Below, in pieces: positions 6,974 to 7,589 of a DNA stretch of 7,589 bases (within the stretch, counting starts at the first letter, position 1; each line of letters begins with the position of its first letter). The DNA lies in NCBI GenBank assembly GCA_946644025.1, contig CAMPCG010000135.1:1-7589 (forward strand), written 5' to 3'. A model generated the notes under the pieces. That model was not told the DNA's origin and made no database searches. It saw only the letters and a program-made list of their open reading frames with translations. A program made the translations under genes and the position numbers. Source of the stretch: an uncultured Prevotellaceae bacterium (lineage in GTDB: Bacteria; Bacteroidota; Bacteroidia; Bacteroidales; Bacteroidaceae).

Positions 6974-7406
6974 ATGCATTATCCTACTGCTACGGCAAAC
7001 GCTATAGAACAAAAAGCATATCGCAAGGCGCTTCGCAGCAATATGACGCCCGCAGAAGCTACACTTTGGCGAGCACTGAAAGGCCGTGGAGTAGACGGTT
7101 TGAAATTCCGTCGTCAGCAAGGCATTGGCCCCCTTTATCCTTGACTTCTACTGTCCTAATCGTCGCCTTGGCATAGAACTCGATGGCGCCAGCCACGATT
7201 GCAAGCATGAATACGATGAGAAACGGACTGAATATCTGCGCAGACAGGGTATCCGTATACTCCGTTTTACTAATCAGCAGGTGTTTACGTCTTTGCAAAC
7301 AGTTCTGGCTGGAATTGTAAGCGCAGCAAAAGAATATACTGACCCCACCCCTGCCCCTCCCCTACATGGGAGGGGAGCGGCTGCGCATTACGTGGCGGAT
7401 AAATAG
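6974..7406 (+). pseudogene. Frameshifted DUF559 endonuclease-domain gene
   Basis: DUF559 is a Vsr-like domain of the PD-(D/E)XK nuclease superfamily, of unknown cellular role. The ATG at 6974 begins MHYPTATANAIEQKAYRKAL, then the family's NMTPAEATLWRALKGR and GLKFRRQQGIGP, and hits a stop at 7142-7144. One base over, the rest of the domain continues as FILDFYCPNRRLGIELDG, then YDEKRTEYLRRQGIRILRFTNQQV. Removing one C from the CCCCC run at 7129-7133 restores a 143-residue protein with the likely catalytic D57 and E68-x-D70 intact. The last 21 residues (DPTPAPPLHGRGAAAHYVAD plus K) and the stop come from the right-hand repeat. Nothing else is damaged, so the shift is recent, a sequencing or assembly error, or a +1 recoding site at CCC-C. 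Inactivation is the default reading. Confidence 0.85.
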
Positions 7407-7408
7407 AG
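7334..7408 (+). repeat. C-rich palindromic repeat, right copy
   Basis: The plus-strand copy overlaps the 3' end of the nuclease gene. Bases 7334-7387 are the perfect inverted partner of 6680-6733, and 7341-7408 is the direct partner of 6786-6853. The core CCCCTCCC/GGGAGGGG (loop CTACAT) can form a hairpin and may serve as a transcription end, though no U-tract follows. Confidence 0.9.
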
Positions 7409-7433
7409 TATACTGCCCCCACCCCTACCTCTC
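7409..7433 (+). repeat. Truncated further copy of the C-rich repeat
   Basis: TATACTGCCCCCACCCCTAC starts exactly where the right copy's ATAAATAGAG tail ends, 74 bp after the corresponding TATACTG at 7335. It stops after about 25 bp. This shows that the full unit is about 74 bp and can occur head to tail. Confidence 0.7.
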
Positions 7434-7441
7434 GACTACCC

Positions 7442-7470
7442 TTTATACACATCTTGGATATATGTATAAA
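7442..7470. repeat. 8-bp AT-rich inverted repeat
   Basis: TTTATACA (7442-7449) and TGTATAAA (7463-7470) are perfect inverted repeats around a 13-nt loop. The dyad lies between the two C-rich repeat families. It is short and AT-rich, so chance is a real option; a binding site or junction scar is possible. Confidence 0.45.
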
Positions 7471-7482
7471 CTGGTGGGGGGC

Positions 7483-7557
7483 CGCCGCTCACCCCTCCTC
7501 TTGGGAAAAGGTAGGCCGCCGCCCACCCCTCCTCTCAAAGGGGAGGGGTGAGCGGCG
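7483..7557. repeat. Second family of C-rich palindromic repeat
   Basis: CGCCGCTCACCCCTCC (7483-7498) is the exact inverse of GGAGGGGTGAGCGGCG (7542-7557). A near-direct copy, GGCCGCCGCCCACCCCTCC, lies between them at 7514-7532. The sequence resembles the first family in style but differs in its constant arm (GCCGCTCACCCC rather than GCAGCCGCTCCCC). The remaining bases 7558-7589 show nothing recognisable. Confidence 0.85.
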
Positions 7558-7589
7558 ACCTGTTACCTTAATAGGATGACGGGGGAGAG

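Larger units (their letters stand above)
6680..7387 (+). mobile_element. Putative DUF559 cassette bounded by 54-bp inverted repeats
   Basis: Bases 6680-6733 and 7334-7387 are perfect reverse complements over all 54 positions. Between them lie a third, diverged repeat copy and the frameshifted DUF559 nuclease gene, giving a 708-bp unit. Each terminal repeat also contains its own small palindrome (CCCCTCCC, 6-nt loop, GGGAGGGG). There is no transposase, and no target-site duplication is visible (left flank TTGTTCTG, right flank TTACGTGG). If it moves, it would need help in trans or repeat-based copying. It may instead be a repeat cluster that grew around a nuclease gene. That the nuclease and repeats form one unit is an inference. 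Confidence 0.45.

Noticed and set aside
6680..7387. Classical insertion sequence
   Set aside because: No transposase is present and no target duplication was found at the ends. The termini are low-complexity C-rich palindromes, so it is reported only as a putative cassette.
6680..7557. CRISPR array
   Set aside because: The repeats are irregular in spacing and orientation, fragmentary, and lack unique spacers of uniform length. No cas gene is present.

Overview
The window looks like a chromosomal segment from a Bacteroidales bacterium, most likely Prevotella or a close relative. Three things point that way. Two promoters match the Bacteroidetes consensus (TTG, about 20 bp, then TAnnTTTG). A large secreted protein ends in a type IX secretion (T9SS)-like C-terminal sorting tail (IYNLQGQRV...GLYIINGKKVLVK). 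C/G-rich palindromic repeats of a kind common in that group fill the right end. The genus is an inference, not shown directly.

Left, housekeeping part (1-3043). A 5'-complete but window-truncated trpS (tryptophanyl-tRNA synthetase) lies on the minus strand. It diverges from a plus-strand two-gene operon. The first operon gene is an HD-domain phosphohydrolase of the SAMHD1/dGTPase-like type. Six bases later comes a NudC-like Nudix hydrolase with a four-cysteine zinc ribbon and the SQPWP signature. The HD promoter sits so close to its ATG that the transcript should be almost leaderless.

Middle part (3044-6600). A 311-bp gap holds what looks like the wreck of a PIN-domain (VapC-type) toxin gene: its first and last pieces are joined out of frame behind a promoter-like element. 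Next is a 949-residue secreted, modular, T9SS-type protein with probable carbohydrate-binding-like beta modules. Its first 240 codons differ in base composition from the rest. A 15-bp perfect hairpin separates it from a 67-residue, acid-tailed small protein of unknown function, which is followed by a strong GC-rich terminator hairpin.

Right part (6601-7589). A repeat cluster surrounds a frameshifted DUF559 (Vsr-like, PD-(D/E)XK superfamily) endonuclease gene. The gene is bounded by a perfect 54-bp inverted repeat (6680-6733 and 7334-7387). A third, diverged copy sits inside, and the right-hand copy encodes the last ~21 residues and stop codon of the nuclease. Each repeat is itself a small palindrome. 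The arrangement resembles REP elements linked to a nuclease and is the most interesting object here. A second, different C-rich palindrome family closes the window. No tRNA, rRNA, CRISPR array or recognisable transposase was seen.
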